The position numbers and the translations under genes were made by a program. Below, in pieces: positions 28,835 to 37,569 of a DNA stretch of 64,000 nucleotides. Positions within the stretch are counted from its first letter, which is position 1; each line of letters opens with the position of its first letter. The notes beneath the pieces were generated by a model that searched no databases, was not told where the DNA came from, and saw nothing but the letters and a program-made list of their open reading frames with translations. The DNA is from Oscillospiraceae bacterium (GTDB taxonomy: Bacteria; Bacillota; Clostridia; Oscillospirales; Oscillospiraceae): the NCBI GenBank assembly GCA_015068035.1, contig SVLI01000003.1:62001-126000 (forward strand). The letters are read 5' to 3'.

Positions 28835-29766
28835 GAATCGTTTTCATGGGCACGCCGGATTTTGCAGCTGCCCATCTGCAAGCATTGCTGGACGGTGGAT
28901 TTGATGTCTGTGGCGTTTTTACGCAGCCGGACAAGCCGAGCAAGCGTGGCATGCAGCTGCGCTTCAGCCCGGTTAAGGAGATCGCGATTCAATATGGATT
29001 ACCGGTCTATCAGCCGGAGACGCTTCGGGACGGAGCGTCCTGTGATATTCTGCGCAGTCTGCAGCCCGACCTCGGTGTTGTTGTTGCCTATGGCAAAAAA
29101 CTGCCGGAGGAGATGCTCGCAATCCCGCGTCTTGGCTGCATCAACGTACATGCTTCGTTGCTACCGAAGTTTCGCGGCAGCGCGCCGATTCAATGGTCTG
29201 TGCTTAACGGGGAAGAAGAAACCGGCGTCACAACTATGCACATGGGCACAGAGGTTGACACCGGCGACATTATTTACCAGGAGACGACGAAGATCGGGGA
29301 ACAAGAAACCTCCGGCGAACTCTTTGAACGCCTTCAGAATCTTGGCAAAGATCTGCTTTGCAAAACCGTGATTGCGTTGGATGAGGGCATCGCGCCCCGC
29401 TGTGCGCAGGATCATGAAAAGGCCACCTTTACGACCATGCTTTGCAAGGAAATGAGCCCTATTGATTTTTCCAAATCACCTCGTGAAGTGCTCAAATGGA
29501 TTTACGGCCTTGAGCCCTGGCCCTGTGCAACCATGACGCTCGACGGTGTTACGCTGCGCGTGCACAGCGCAGAATACACGGATAATGTTTCAGACAAAGC
29601 GCCCGGCACAGTTTTGTCGGCAGATAAGCGCGGGTTTGAAGTTGTCTGTGGCGATGGTAAAACTCTTCTGCTGACGGAAGTACAGGCTTCGGGCGGCAAG
29701 AGAATGAAAACACGGGATTTCCTGCTTGGACATCCCTTTGATGTGGAGACACAGAAATGGAAATGA
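28831..29766 (+). CDS. fmt: methionyl-tRNA formyltransferase
   Basis: A 311-residue enzyme that formylates initiator Met-tRNA using 10-formyltetrahydrofolate. MRIVFMGTPDFAA opens the Rossmann domain; INVHASLLPKFRGSAPIQW is the catalytic signature with Asn, His and the following Asp in GTEVDTGDI. The C-terminal tRNA-binding barrel is complete. It overlaps def by 4 nt and rsmB by 10 nt. The zinc metallopeptidase gene often found between fmt and rsmB in Firmicutes is missing. Confidence 0.97.
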   Translation: MRIVFMGTPDFAAAHLQALLDGGFDVCGVFTQPDKPSKRGMQLRFSPVKEIAIQYGLPVYQPETLRDGASCDILRSLQPDLGVVVAYGKKLPEEMLAIPRLGCINVHASLLPKFRGSAPIQWSVLNGEEETGVTTMHMGTEVDTGDIIYQETTKIGEQETSGELFERLQNLGKDLLCKTVIALDEGIAPRCAQDHEKATFTTMLCKEMSPIDFSKSPREVLKWIYGLEPWPCATMTLDGVTLRVHSAEYTDNVSDKAPGTVLSADKRGFEVVCGDGKTLLLTEVQASGGKRMKTRDFLLGHPFDVETQKWK

Positions 29767-31061
29767 GTACGCGCGAAGCTGCGCTCTGCGCGCTTGAGCG
29801 TTCACGCAGGGACGGCGCCTGGTCGGATGCTGTGCTTGACAGCATCATCCGACGAGCAGGCCTCGATAAGCGGGACGCGGCGCTGACCTCACGGCTCTGC
29901 TATGGTGTACAGCAGAATCAGAGTCTTTGTGATTTTTATATTAACGCATATTCTTCCACCCGCACGGCGCGTATGGAACCCAAGGTGTTGGACATCTTGC
30001 GGCTTTCCGTGTATGCAATCTTGTTTTTGGATCGGATACCGATTCGTGCAACGATCTTTGAAGCCGTTGAGCTCTGCAAAAAAAATGGAGTCTCCCGCGC
30101 TTCGGGATTGGTCAATGCTGTGCTGCGCCGTATTGCAGAGAATCGAGATTCCCTTCCGGAGATCCCGGGGAAGGGGACGGCTGAGTATCTTTCCACACTT
30201 TACAGTCACCCGCTTTGGTTAGTGAAATCCTTTGTGGATCGCCTTGGGTATGACGCTTGTGAAGCGCTGCTGAAAGCCAACAATGACACGCCAGGAATCT
30301 GGGCACAGGTCAATACATTGAAGACCGATATGGACGCTTTGATGAAAGACGGTGCCGAAATGCACCCATGGCTTCCGGATTGCATTTTGCTTCCCGACGG
30401 CGCTGATGGAATGCGTGTCGTCTATGAGGGACTGGCCTATGTGCAGGATCCCGCTGCGCGCATTGCGGTGCTGGCTGCAGCGCCAAAGCCCGGAATGTCA
30501 GTGCTGGATGCATGTGCCGCTCCCGGAGGAAAGAGCTTTGCAAGCGCCATGCTTATGAAGGACAAGGGGAGCATCCTTTCCTGTGACTTGCATGATAAAA
30601 AACTTGGAAGACTACGCACGCAAGCACAGCGACTCGGTGTTGGCTGTATCGAAACACGTGCAATAGATGCACGCAAAGCAGCGTCGCTCGGCATGGTATT
30701 TGACCTTGTTTTGGCTGACGTACCCTGTTCCGGCCTTGGTGTGATCCGCAAAAAGCCGGACATTCGCTATAAAGACGAAAAGGAACTCGCGGGTCTTCCG
30801 GAGATTCAGCTGGATATTCTGCGTGGTGTGAGCAAATGCGTGAAACCCGGCGGGGTTCTGCTGTATTCTACGTGCACGCTGATGGAAGCGGAAAACGAAG
30901 CAGTATGCACGCAGTTTCTCCGTGAGAATCAAGATTTTTCGACCGATAGTTTTGAACTTTCCGGCCCCATTGGAAAAGTTGAGAGCGGAATGCTCACGAT
31001 GTGGCCGCACATCCATGATACGGACGGATTTTTTGTATGCAAGATGCGAAGATCGATATAA
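29757..31061 (+). CDS. rsmB: 16S rRNA (cytosine(967)-C(5))-methyltransferase RsmB
   Basis: A 434-residue enzyme with an N-terminal NusB-like RNA-binding domain (residues 1-140) and a SAM-dependent methyltransferase domain: VLDACAAPGGKS (SAM), DLVLADVPCSGLG and STCTL, the last two carrying the paired catalytic cysteines of m5C methyltransferases. ATG 29757 has GGAG 8 nt ahead; ATG 29763 is a possible alternative. It overlaps rlmN by 25 nt. Confidence 0.95.
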   Translation: MEMSTREAALCALERSRRDGAWSDAVLDSIIRRAGLDKRDAALTSRLCYGVQQNQSLCDFYINAYSSTRTARMEPKVLDILRLSVYAILFLDRIPIRATIFEAVELCKKNGVSRASGLVNAVLRRIAENRDSLPEIPGKGTAEYLSTLYSHPLWLVKSFVDRLGYDACEALLKANNDTPGIWAQVNTLKTDMDALMKDGAEMHPWLPDCILLPDGADGMRVVYEGLAYVQDPAARIAVLAAAPKPGMSVLDACAAPGGKSFASAMLMKDKGSILSCDLHDKKLGRLRTQAQRLGVGCIETRAIDARKAASLGMVFDLVLADVPCSGLGVIRKKPDIRYKDEKELAGLPEIQLDILRGVSKCVKPGGVLLYSTCTLMEAENEAVCTQFLRENQDFSTDSFELSGPIGKVESGMLTMWPHIHDTDGFFVCKMRRSI

Positions 31062-32074
31062 GATCCATGCTTCCTGAGGAGCTGGAAAGCGTGATGGCTG
31101 AGCTTGGAGAGCCGGGATACCGTGCCAAGCAGCTGTTTTCATGGCTCAGCAGCGGGGAAGACAACTTTGAGGAGATGACGAATCTCCCCAAAAGTCTGCG
31201 TGAAAAGCTTTCCAAACATTGCACTTTGCGCCCCTTGCACATGCTGCGCAAGCAGGTTTCAGCGCTGGACGGTACAATCAAGTATCTGTGGCAGCTTGAA
31301 GATGGTAACGCTGTCGAGACCGTTGTCATGCGCTATCACCACGGCAATACGATCTGTATTTCAACGCAGGTTGGATGCCGCATGGGCTGCGCGTTCTGCG
31401 CTTCGACGCTCGGCGGACTTGTTCGGAACCTGACACCGTCGGAAATGTTTGGCGAAGTGCTCGCATCGGAACGCGAATCCGGCCTCACCATTTCCAACAT
31501 CGTTCTCATGGGAATTGGAGAGCCGCTTGATAATTACAGTAATGTTCTGCGATTCCTCACGCTTATTAATCACCCGAAGGGAAGAAATATCGGCATGCGG
31601 CACATTTCGCTGTCCACCTGCGGTCTTGTTGAGGGGATTGATGCGCTTGCCGAGGAAGATCTTCAGTTGACGTTGTCGCTTTCCCTGCACGCACCGGATG
31701 ATGAGACAAGATCCCGTTTAATGCCGATCAACCGTAGCGTTGGCCTGGAAAAGCTGATGAGAGCCTGCGTGCGGTATTATGAAAAGACAAAGCGCCGCAT
31801 TTCTTTTGAGTACATTATGGTTGATCGCGTCAATGACACATTGGAGCATGCCAAGCGGCTGGCTTCGCTTGTCAAGCCAATCGGAGGACATGTCAATCTC
31901 ATTCCGCTCAACCGCGTAGAGGAGAGAAGTTTGCCGCCATCCCCACCGGAACGTATTGCTGCGTTTTCCAGAGAATTGGAAAAACTCGGTGTTAATGTTA
32001 CCGTTCGGAGAAGCCTTGGCGGAGATGTGGATGCTTCCTGCGGTCAGCTGCGCAGGAAAACCGAAATCCTCTGA
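31037..32074 (+). CDS. rlmN: dual-specificity 23S rRNA/tRNA C2-methyladenosine methyltransferase RlmN
   Basis: A 345-residue radical SAM enzyme that methylates A2503 of 23S rRNA and A37 of some tRNAs. The cluster motif CRMGCAFC is near residue 115, and the GGDVDASCGQLR end provides the methyl-carrying Cys. GEPLDNY and the STCGLVEGI segment are typical. The ATG lies inside rsmB. It precedes the prpC-prkC pair, the standard order. Confidence 0.97.
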   Translation: MQDAKIDIRSMLPEELESVMAELGEPGYRAKQLFSWLSSGEDNFEEMTNLPKSLREKLSKHCTLRPLHMLRKQVSALDGTIKYLWQLEDGNAVETVVMRYHHGNTICISTQVGCRMGCAFCASTLGGLVRNLTPSEMFGEVLASERESGLTISNIVLMGIGEPLDNYSNVLRFLTLINHPKGRNIGMRHISLSTCGLVEGIDALAEEDLQLTLSLSLHAPDDETRSRLMPINRSVGLEKLMRACVRYYEKTKRRISFEYIMVDRVNDTLEHAKRLASLVKPIGGHVNLIPLNRVEERSLPPSPPERIAAFSRELEKLGVNVTVRRSLGGDVDASCGQLRRKTEIL

Positions 32075-32089
32075 TTTACGGTGAGATAT

Positions 32090-32827
32090 ATGATTGAGTT
32101 TTTTGCAAAAACAGATATCGGTAAAGTTCGCAAAGAGAACCAGGATGCTTGGTGGGCTTATTCCGATGAAGAGCACGGCGAATTTGCAATTGTTGTCTGT
32201 GACGGAATGGGCGGTGCAAACGCAGGAAGCATTGCAAGCGCGCTTGCTGCCGAGAGTTTCTTGATGCACATACAAGAGTGCTTGCAAGCTGCTGAAAGGG
32301 TTGCGCCGGACAAGATTTTGCGCGATGCAGTCGCTTATGCGAATGCGCGTGTCTTTGATCGCGCATTTCAGGATGACGAATGTCAAGGTATGGGCACGAC
32401 ACTCGTTGCAGTGCTGATTTTGGGCACAACGGTTACTGTGGTAAATGTTGGTGACAGTCGTGCGTATCTGCTGAAACCCGGCGAGGAGCTTGAATGCATC
32501 ACAAATGACCATTCCTATGTTGCAGAGATGGTTCGAAAGGGAAGACTCACAAAAGAGCAGGCAAGGACACATCCAAAGCGCAATATTATCACGCGAGCGC
32601 TTGGGGCAGAACTTTATGTGGAGTCGGATGTATTTCCTGTAAAGCTTGAACAAGGGGATACGCTTTTGCTTTGCAGCGATGGGCTGACCAATGAAGTCAG
32701 CGAAGATGAATTGGCACAGTTTATGAGCGGCTTGGAAGCAGAAAATTGCTGCTCATCTTTGATTGAACTTGCTCTCGATCGCGGCGCGCCGGACAATGTT
32801 ACGGCAGCTGTGATTCGTGTTAATTGA
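32090..32827 (+). CDS. prpC: PP2C family protein serine/threonine phosphatase
   Basis: A 245-residue metal-dependent phosphatase that opposes the PASTA kinase encoded next. Metal-binding DIGKVRKENQDA, VCDGMGGANAG, GDSRAYLL, LLCSDGLTN and GAPDNVTAAVI are all in place. ATG 32090 is preferred (GGTGAG ahead) over the GTG at 32081. It starts 15 nt after rlmN and lies 39 nt before the kinase. Confidence 0.95.
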   Translation: MIEFFAKTDIGKVRKENQDAWWAYSDEEHGEFAIVVCDGMGGANAGSIASALAAESFLMHIQECLQAAERVAPDKILRDAVAYANARVFDRAFQDDECQGMGTTLVAVLILGTTVTVVNVGDSRAYLLKPGEELECITNDHSYVAEMVRKGRLTKEQARTHPKRNIITRALGAELYVESDVFPVKLEQGDTLLLCSDGLTNEVSEDELAQFMSGLEAENCCSSLIELALDRGAPDNVTAAVIRVN

Positions 32828-32866
32828 TTCTGCGAGGCTGTTGATCAGCGGGACAGGAGGATAAAT

Positions 32867-34666
32867 ATGGACAGTCATGTTGATAGTTCTATGGAAAAGT
32901 ATATCGGAACATTGTTGGACGAGCGCTACGAATTGTTGGAGATTATCGGCGCCGGCGGGATGTCCGTTGTCTACAAGGCGTTATGCCATCGCTTGAATCG
33001 TTATGTGGCGGTGAAGCTCATTCGGGATGAGGTGCCCTCGGATTCCGAGGAGCGCAAGCGCTTTCTTGCAGAATCTCAGGCGGTTGCCATGCTCAGCCAC
33101 CCGAATATCGTTGCAGTCTACGATGTCGGCAGCTCCGAGGGAAACGAGTATATCGTTATGGAGCTGATTGAGGGTGTCACGCTTAAAGACTACATGAAAG
33201 CGCGTGGTGCGCTGTCGGACAAGGAAGTTTTGCATTTTGCAACGCAGACTCTCAAAGCCCTCAGCCATGCGCACAGCAAAGGAATCGTTCACCGGGATAT
33301 AAAACCTCATAACATCATGCTGTTGGAGGACGGAACGATCAAGGTTGCCGACTTCGGCATCGCCTGTTTGCTTTCTGATGACGGAGAAGAAAGCGGAGAG
33401 ACCATTGGCTCAGTACATTATGCTTCGCCTGAACAGGCGAGAGGCGGCGCGGCCGATTCGAGAAGTGACATTTATTCCGCCGGCATTGTGATGTATGAAA
33501 TGCTTACCGGCAAGCTCCCATATGAGGGAGACAGCCCGGAAGAGATCGCGTTGCAGCATTTGAGCTCTGTTCCACAGAAACCCTCGGAACATGATTCGGA
33601 GATTCCGGAGCAGCTGGAAGCAATCACGCTTAAGGCCATGAACGCCAATATTGACATGCGTTATCAGTCTGCCGACGAAATGCTCGCTGATTTGGAGGAA
33701 TACAGAAAGCAGCGCAGTCAAATTGCGGCGCCTGAAACTGAAGAAACCGAACAGGTTGCAGAACCGGAAAAGAATGAGGACTATTATGTCGTCAACTGGG
33801 ATGTTGCGCCTATTGGCAGATCGGGAGAACTTACGGAAGAAAAATACAGAAGGCGCGTCTCGCGCAGCCGCAAGGTGAGCATGCTATCCGGGTTTTTTGG
33901 TGTTTTGATCTTTCTTGTGGTCGTGTTTGTTTTCCTGTGGCAGTATTGGCTGCGGGGACTGTTTGAGGATCCCGTGCGTATTGAAATGCCGAACTTCATT
34001 GGCGAGGATGTTGAGCACATCAAGAATGACCCTGCCTATGAGGATTTCAAGTTCGTCGTTGAGACCATCATTGATCCGGACAATGAGACAGGCACGATTC
34101 TGCAGCAGAATCCTGAGTCTGGACGTCATGTGACCAAGAGCCCGGATAAGATTCGCGTTGAACTCACGGTTAGCTCCGGTTTGGTGATGGTCGAGATGCC
34201 GGATTTTGTGAACAAAGATTACCGTCAGGCAATTGCAGAATTGGAAAAGCTCGGGTTTGTTGTTGAGCGCGAGATCGTTGCGGATCCGTCTATTACGAGG
34301 GATTATGTGGTCAGCTCCTTCCCGGAAGCGGGAGAAGAACTCATGGTTGGCTCAACAGTGTATCTTAAGATAAGCGGCGGGCCGGAGATTAAGACAGTTA
34401 CTGTACCGAATTTGGTTGGATATTATGAGTCTACTGCGATTAATCGCATTGAAAGCGCCAATCTTGTTGTCGGCGGAATAAGCTATGTTAATAACGATGA
34501 TTATGCGCCGGGAGTTGTCTGCTGGCAGAATATCAATGCAAATGCGCAGGTAGAAGAACGATATAAAGTTTATATCAATGTTTCCAAGGGTCCGAAGGAG
34601 ACTCCTAAGCCGACACCTGAGGCAACAGAGTCGGAAACTCCTCCGGAAGCTACGAACGAAGAATAA
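32867..34666 (+). CDS. prkC: PASTA-domain serine/threonine protein kinase
   Basis: A 599-residue membrane kinase. The cytosolic kinase domain (about 20-285) has GAGGMSVVYKA, the VAIK-like AVKLI, HRDIKPHN near 142 and DFGIA. A charged linker leads to one transmembrane helix (about 338-358), then three PASTA domains (about 365-575) that sense muropeptides or lipid II outside, and a Pro/Thr/Glu-rich end. In spore formers PrkC responds to muropeptides during germination and controls growth. The ribosome binding site is GGACAGGAGG. It is paired with prpC and rsgA as usual. Confidence 0.96.
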   Translation: MDSHVDSSMEKYIGTLLDERYELLEIIGAGGMSVVYKALCHRLNRYVAVKLIRDEVPSDSEERKRFLAESQAVAMLSHPNIVAVYDVGSSEGNEYIVMELIEGVTLKDYMKARGALSDKEVLHFATQTLKALSHAHSKGIVHRDIKPHNIMLLEDGTIKVADFGIACLLSDDGEESGETIGSVHYASPEQARGGAADSRSDIYSAGIVMYEMLTGKLPYEGDSPEEIALQHLSSVPQKPSEHDSEIPEQLEAITLKAMNANIDMRYQSADEMLADLEEYRKQRSQIAAPETEETEQVAEPEKNEDYYVVNWDVAPIGRSGELTEEKYRRRVSRSRKVSMLSGFFGVLIFLVVVFVFLWQYWLRGLFEDPVRIEMPNFIGEDVEHIKNDPAYEDFKFVVETIIDPDNETGTILQQNPESGRHVTKSPDKIRVELTVSSGLVMVEMPDFVNKDYRQAIAELEKLGFVVEREIVADPSITRDYVVSSFPEAGEELMVGSTVYLKISGGPEIKTVTVPNLVGYYESTAINRIESANLVVGGISYVNNDDYAPGVVCWQNINANAQVEERYKVYINVSKGPKETPKPTPEATESETPPEATNEE

Positions 34667-34696
34667 ACATTCCACGGCACATATGAAGGAGTGTCC

Positions 34697-35590
34697 ATGG
34701 CAGAGGGAGTCATAATCAAATCGCTCAGCGGATTTTATACAGTGATGAGCGAGGGACTGCGTTATGAATGCAGAGCGCGTGGTGTGTTCCGAAAGGACGG
34801 CCTTGTGCCACTTGTGGGCGACCGTGTCAGCATTGAAAAGCTGGACGACGGAAAAGGCGTAGTTTCTGAGATCAAACCGCGCAGTCATGCTTTTGTGCGG
34901 CCGGCAGTTGCAAATGTGGAAGTCCTGATCCTTGTGGCATCCGCTGTAATTCCGGTAACAGATCCGTTTCTGATTGACCGCATGACGGCGATAGCAGAGA
35001 ACGCAAACTGCGGTGTAATCCTGTGCATCAACAAATCCGATTTGGATCCGGGAGATAGACTTGCTGAGATCTATGCAAAGTCCGGATACCCAATCATCCG
35101 AACGAGCGCCGTTACCGGAGAGGGAATTGAGGCGCTGCGCGAAGCGGTGCGCGGGAAAATCTGTGCAATCACCGGTAATACAGGTGTTGGGAAATCCAGC
35201 CTTTTGAATGCGCTTTTTCCCGAGCTTGCCCTGCAGGTTGGGGAGGTCAGCAAAAAGCTTGGCCGCGGTCGGCATACAACACGCCATGTTGAGTTATTTG
35301 CGCTTGGGGCGGACACCTATATTGCAGATACGCCGGGCTTCGCTTCTTTTGATACAGAGCTGATGGATCCGATTCCGAAAGATAAATTGCAGTCGCTGTT
35401 TCCCGAATTTCAACCGTATCTCGGGCAGTGCCGGTTTCAGGATTGTGCGCATCTGAAAGAACCGGGCTGCGCTGTGCTGGAAGCAATGGAAGCGGGGGAG
35501 ATTCACCCAAGTCGGCACGATGGTTATTCGAGGCTGTACAGCCTTTCTTCCAAGATCAACGCCTGGGAATTGAAATCCACACAGAATTAA
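34697..35590 (+). CDS. rsgA: ribosome small subunit-dependent GTPase RsgA
   Basis: A 297-residue circularly permuted GTPase that checks 30S maturation. An N-terminal OB-fold (about 1-65) precedes G4 NKSDL, G1 GNTGVGKSSLLNAL and G3 DTPGF in the permuted order, and the zinc motif CRFQDCAHLKEPGCAV closes the protein. ATG 34697 has AAGGAG 5 nt ahead. It is the last gene of the superoperon that starts at cdaA; a terminator follows. Confidence 0.96.
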   Translation: MAEGVIIKSLSGFYTVMSEGLRYECRARGVFRKDGLVPLVGDRVSIEKLDDGKGVVSEIKPRSHAFVRPAVANVEVLILVASAVIPVTDPFLIDRMTAIAENANCGVILCINKSDLDPGDRLAEIYAKSGYPIIRTSAVTGEGIEALREAVRGKICAITGNTGVGKSSLLNALFPELALQVGEVSKKLGRGRHTTRHVELFALGADTYIADTPGFASFDTELMDPIPKDKLQSLFPEFQPYLGQCRFQDCAHLKEPGCAVLEAMEAGEIHPSRHDGYSRLYSLSSKINAWELKSTQN

Positions 35591-35610
35591 ATTGCATGTT
35601 TTTGTAACAG

Positions 35611-35655
35611 GTCAGGCCTTCGATACATAAGATGTATTGGGGGCCTGACTTTTAT
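35611..35655 (+). terminator. rho-independent terminator after rsgA
   Basis: GTCAGGCC pairs with GGCCTGAC; the loop has a second stem ATACAT-AAG-ATGTAT. TTTTATATT follows. It is the first clear terminator after the cdaA promoter at 19.3 kb. Confidence 0.8.
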
Positions 35656-35691
35656 ATTGTCAGCTGCCTTAGAATCTCAGGGGGAATAATT

Positions 35692-35850
35692 ATGAGAAGA
35701 AGGGGAAAGGGCGGCTGTACGCTTGGTTTGGTTCTGATCGCGGTTGGAATCCTGATTATTTTGGGGATCCTTCTGCCAACGGGGTTTTGGTGGTTTGTGC
35801 TTGCAGGCATTTTGATTGCAATCGGCGTATGCTTGCTTCGTGCTTTTTGA
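35692..35850 (+). CDS. small two-helix membrane protein
   Basis: A 52-residue peptide: a basic, glycine-containing start MRRRGKGGC, a first hydrophobic helix (about 10-27), a short LPTGFWW turn and a second helix (about 33-50). A good GGGGGA ribosome binding site lies ahead of ATG 35692. No family is recognised with certainty; similar tiny membrane proteins are common in clostridia. It stands alone between a terminator and the candidate sporulation promoter of the next gene. The coding assignment rests on the clear start signal and composition. Confidence 0.65.
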   Translation: MRRRGKGGCTLGLVLIAVGILIILGILLPTGFWWFVLAGILIAIGVCLLRAF

Positions 35851-35876
35851 AATCTATTATCAGCTGAAACATTTCT

Positions 35877-35905
35877 GCATACGGGAAAGCTTGCCCTCAT
35901 AGTCT
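35877..35905 (+). promoter_or_regulatory. candidate sigma-E (mother-cell) promoter of the SipL-like gene
   Basis: GCATACG, a 14-nt spacer and CATAGTCT fit the sigma-E pattern (-35 KMATATT, -10 CATANNNT) with the expected spacing. It lies about 60 nt before the coding region. sipL is sigma-E controlled in C. difficile. Confidence 0.45.
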
Positions 35906-35967
35906 GTAATAAGAAAATTCCGCGTAGTGCGTCGCGGGATAAACAAATAACAGGAGGGAAAGCGTAT

Positions 35968-37464
35968 ATGGAGATCAAACTGTGCAAAACCGGCATGCGC
36001 TTTTATGAGAGAATATTTGACGCAACGCTGACTGAGGATATCGCGGCTGAAACTATCGTACCGGATGTTTTACCGGATATTTATGAAATCATTTGTGCGG
36101 ACGGAATGGTTTTCCTGCGCAGCAAAGAAAGCGCTAAAGGAATGATAACACTCGGCGGAACACTAAGAGCGTATGCATTGTACCGGGTGGAGGATCATAG
36201 AGAAGTACAAAATCTTGAATTCGATGTTCCGTTTCAGATCAAAGTGGAGCGTGATTGCATACCGGCGCAAAGCAGTGCCTGCGCCATGCTCCGCTTACAA
36301 GGTCTGGAAGTCAGCGTATCCAACTCAAGGAAAGCCTCACTTCGTGCGCGAGTATACGCAGATATAGAATGCTTCTCTTTGAAAGAATGTACGCTTGCAT
36401 CCTCGGTTGAGACAAGCGATGGGCCTGACCTTCACTTGCGAAACGAGACAGCGCAGGTTCACCTCATTGGTAGTGTTTTGGAAAAAGGCTTTGTTCTGAC
36501 AGATGAGTTCGCGTTGACTTCCGGTAAAGCAATCGCAAGTGAACTGGTCGGACATAATGTTGAGCTTTTCACAGAGGATGTGAAAAAAGTCGGTACAAAG
36601 CTTGTGTTTAAGGGACTGGTTCGCTCGTCGCTTCTATGGAGAAGCGAAGGTGGAAGTCTGGAGAAAACAGAATGGTCTTCCGGCTTCTCTCAGATTCTCG
36701 AAACAGATTCATCTGAAGAAAGTATTGACACGCAGATCCGGCTGATTCTGCAAGCTGCGCATTTTGATATGTATGAAACTTCCGTGGACGGTCGAAACGT
36801 ATCCATGCAGCTGGATATCCTTGCGCAGGCAGTGAGCATGCACCAACAGAAAATCGAATATGTAACAGATGCTTACAGCAACAAGTATCCGCTTGCTTTG
36901 CACTATGAGCAGGAACAAAATTTTCAAATTCAGGAGAACATCGAACTGCGTGATAACATGCGTGGCACAGTGGAACTGCCAGATCCGGTTCTTGATGTTG
37001 TGCAGATCGCAACCAAAATTGGGTTTGTAAGCGACACCGACAATGGATTCAGCTGTCCCATTCAAATTGGACTGCTGTTTCGATGCGAGGATGGCTTGCT
37101 GAAATACATTGAACGCAACTTTAAGGCAGAATGGGAAGTTCCTGAAAAGAATAACTGCAGTGTTCTTTACGTAACATGCAGGGAGATATATGCAGCGCCT
37201 GTCTCCGGCGGCATTGAAGTGCGCCTGCTGGCACTTGCGCAAGCTGTTTACCGCCAAGCAGTACCCGTAAAACTGCTTTCATCCATTGATGCAGATTTAG
37301 AAAATCAGATCAACTTCGCTGACTTGCCGTCAGTTACTGTGCTGCCGTATCGAACAGATGATCTTTGGGAGCTGGCTAAGAAGTATCATTCCACGGTGGA
37401 ACTGATACAGGAATCCAATGCAGAATTGGATAGCAGCGTTTTGCTGATTCCAAAGAGCAGATAA
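35968..37464 (+). CDS. SPOCS and LysM domain spore protein, SipL-like
   Basis: A 498-residue protein with SPOCS (DUF3794) domains in the N-terminal and central parts (for example IAAETIVPDVLPDIYEIICA near residue 27 and the VELPDPVLDVVQIATKIG region near 330) and a C-terminal LysM domain (LPYRTDDLWELAKKYHSTVE). SipL of C. difficile has this layout and tethers the spore coat basement protein SpoIVA. A GGAGGGAAA ribosome binding site precedes the ATG. No SpoIVA gene is in the window, so the partner is inferred. Confidence 0.88.
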   Translation: MEIKLCKTGMRFYERIFDATLTEDIAAETIVPDVLPDIYEIICADGMVFLRSKESAKGMITLGGTLRAYALYRVEDHREVQNLEFDVPFQIKVERDCIPAQSSACAMLRLQGLEVSVSNSRKASLRARVYADIECFSLKECTLASSVETSDGPDLHLRNETAQVHLIGSVLEKGFVLTDEFALTSGKAIASELVGHNVELFTEDVKKVGTKLVFKGLVRSSLLWRSEGGSLEKTEWSSGFSQILETDSSEESIDTQIRLILQAAHFDMYETSVDGRNVSMQLDILAQAVSMHQQKIEYVTDAYSNKYPLALHYEQEQNFQIQENIELRDNMRGTVELPDPVLDVVQIATKIGFVSDTDNGFSCPIQIGLLFRCEDGLLKYIERNFKAEWEVPEKNNCSVLYVTCREIYAAPVSGGIEVRLLALAQAVYRQAVPVKLLSSIDADLENQINFADLPSVTVLPYRTDDLWELAKKYHSTVELIQESNAELDSSVLLIPKSR

Positions 37465-37497
37465 AGAGAAATTGCACTTTTGCAGTTGAAAGAGAGC

Positions 37498-37526
37498 TTG
37501 CACACTAAATAAAGCTGTGATAAAAT
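37498..37526 (+). promoter_or_regulatory. sigma-A promoter of the VanY-type gene
   Basis: TTGCAC-17-TAAAAT, about 40 nt before the start codon, with AAGGAGG in the leader. Confidence 0.65.
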
Positions 37527-37569
37527 CGGGCAAGATGCGATTGCACCCTTTACCCGAAGGAGGATACCT

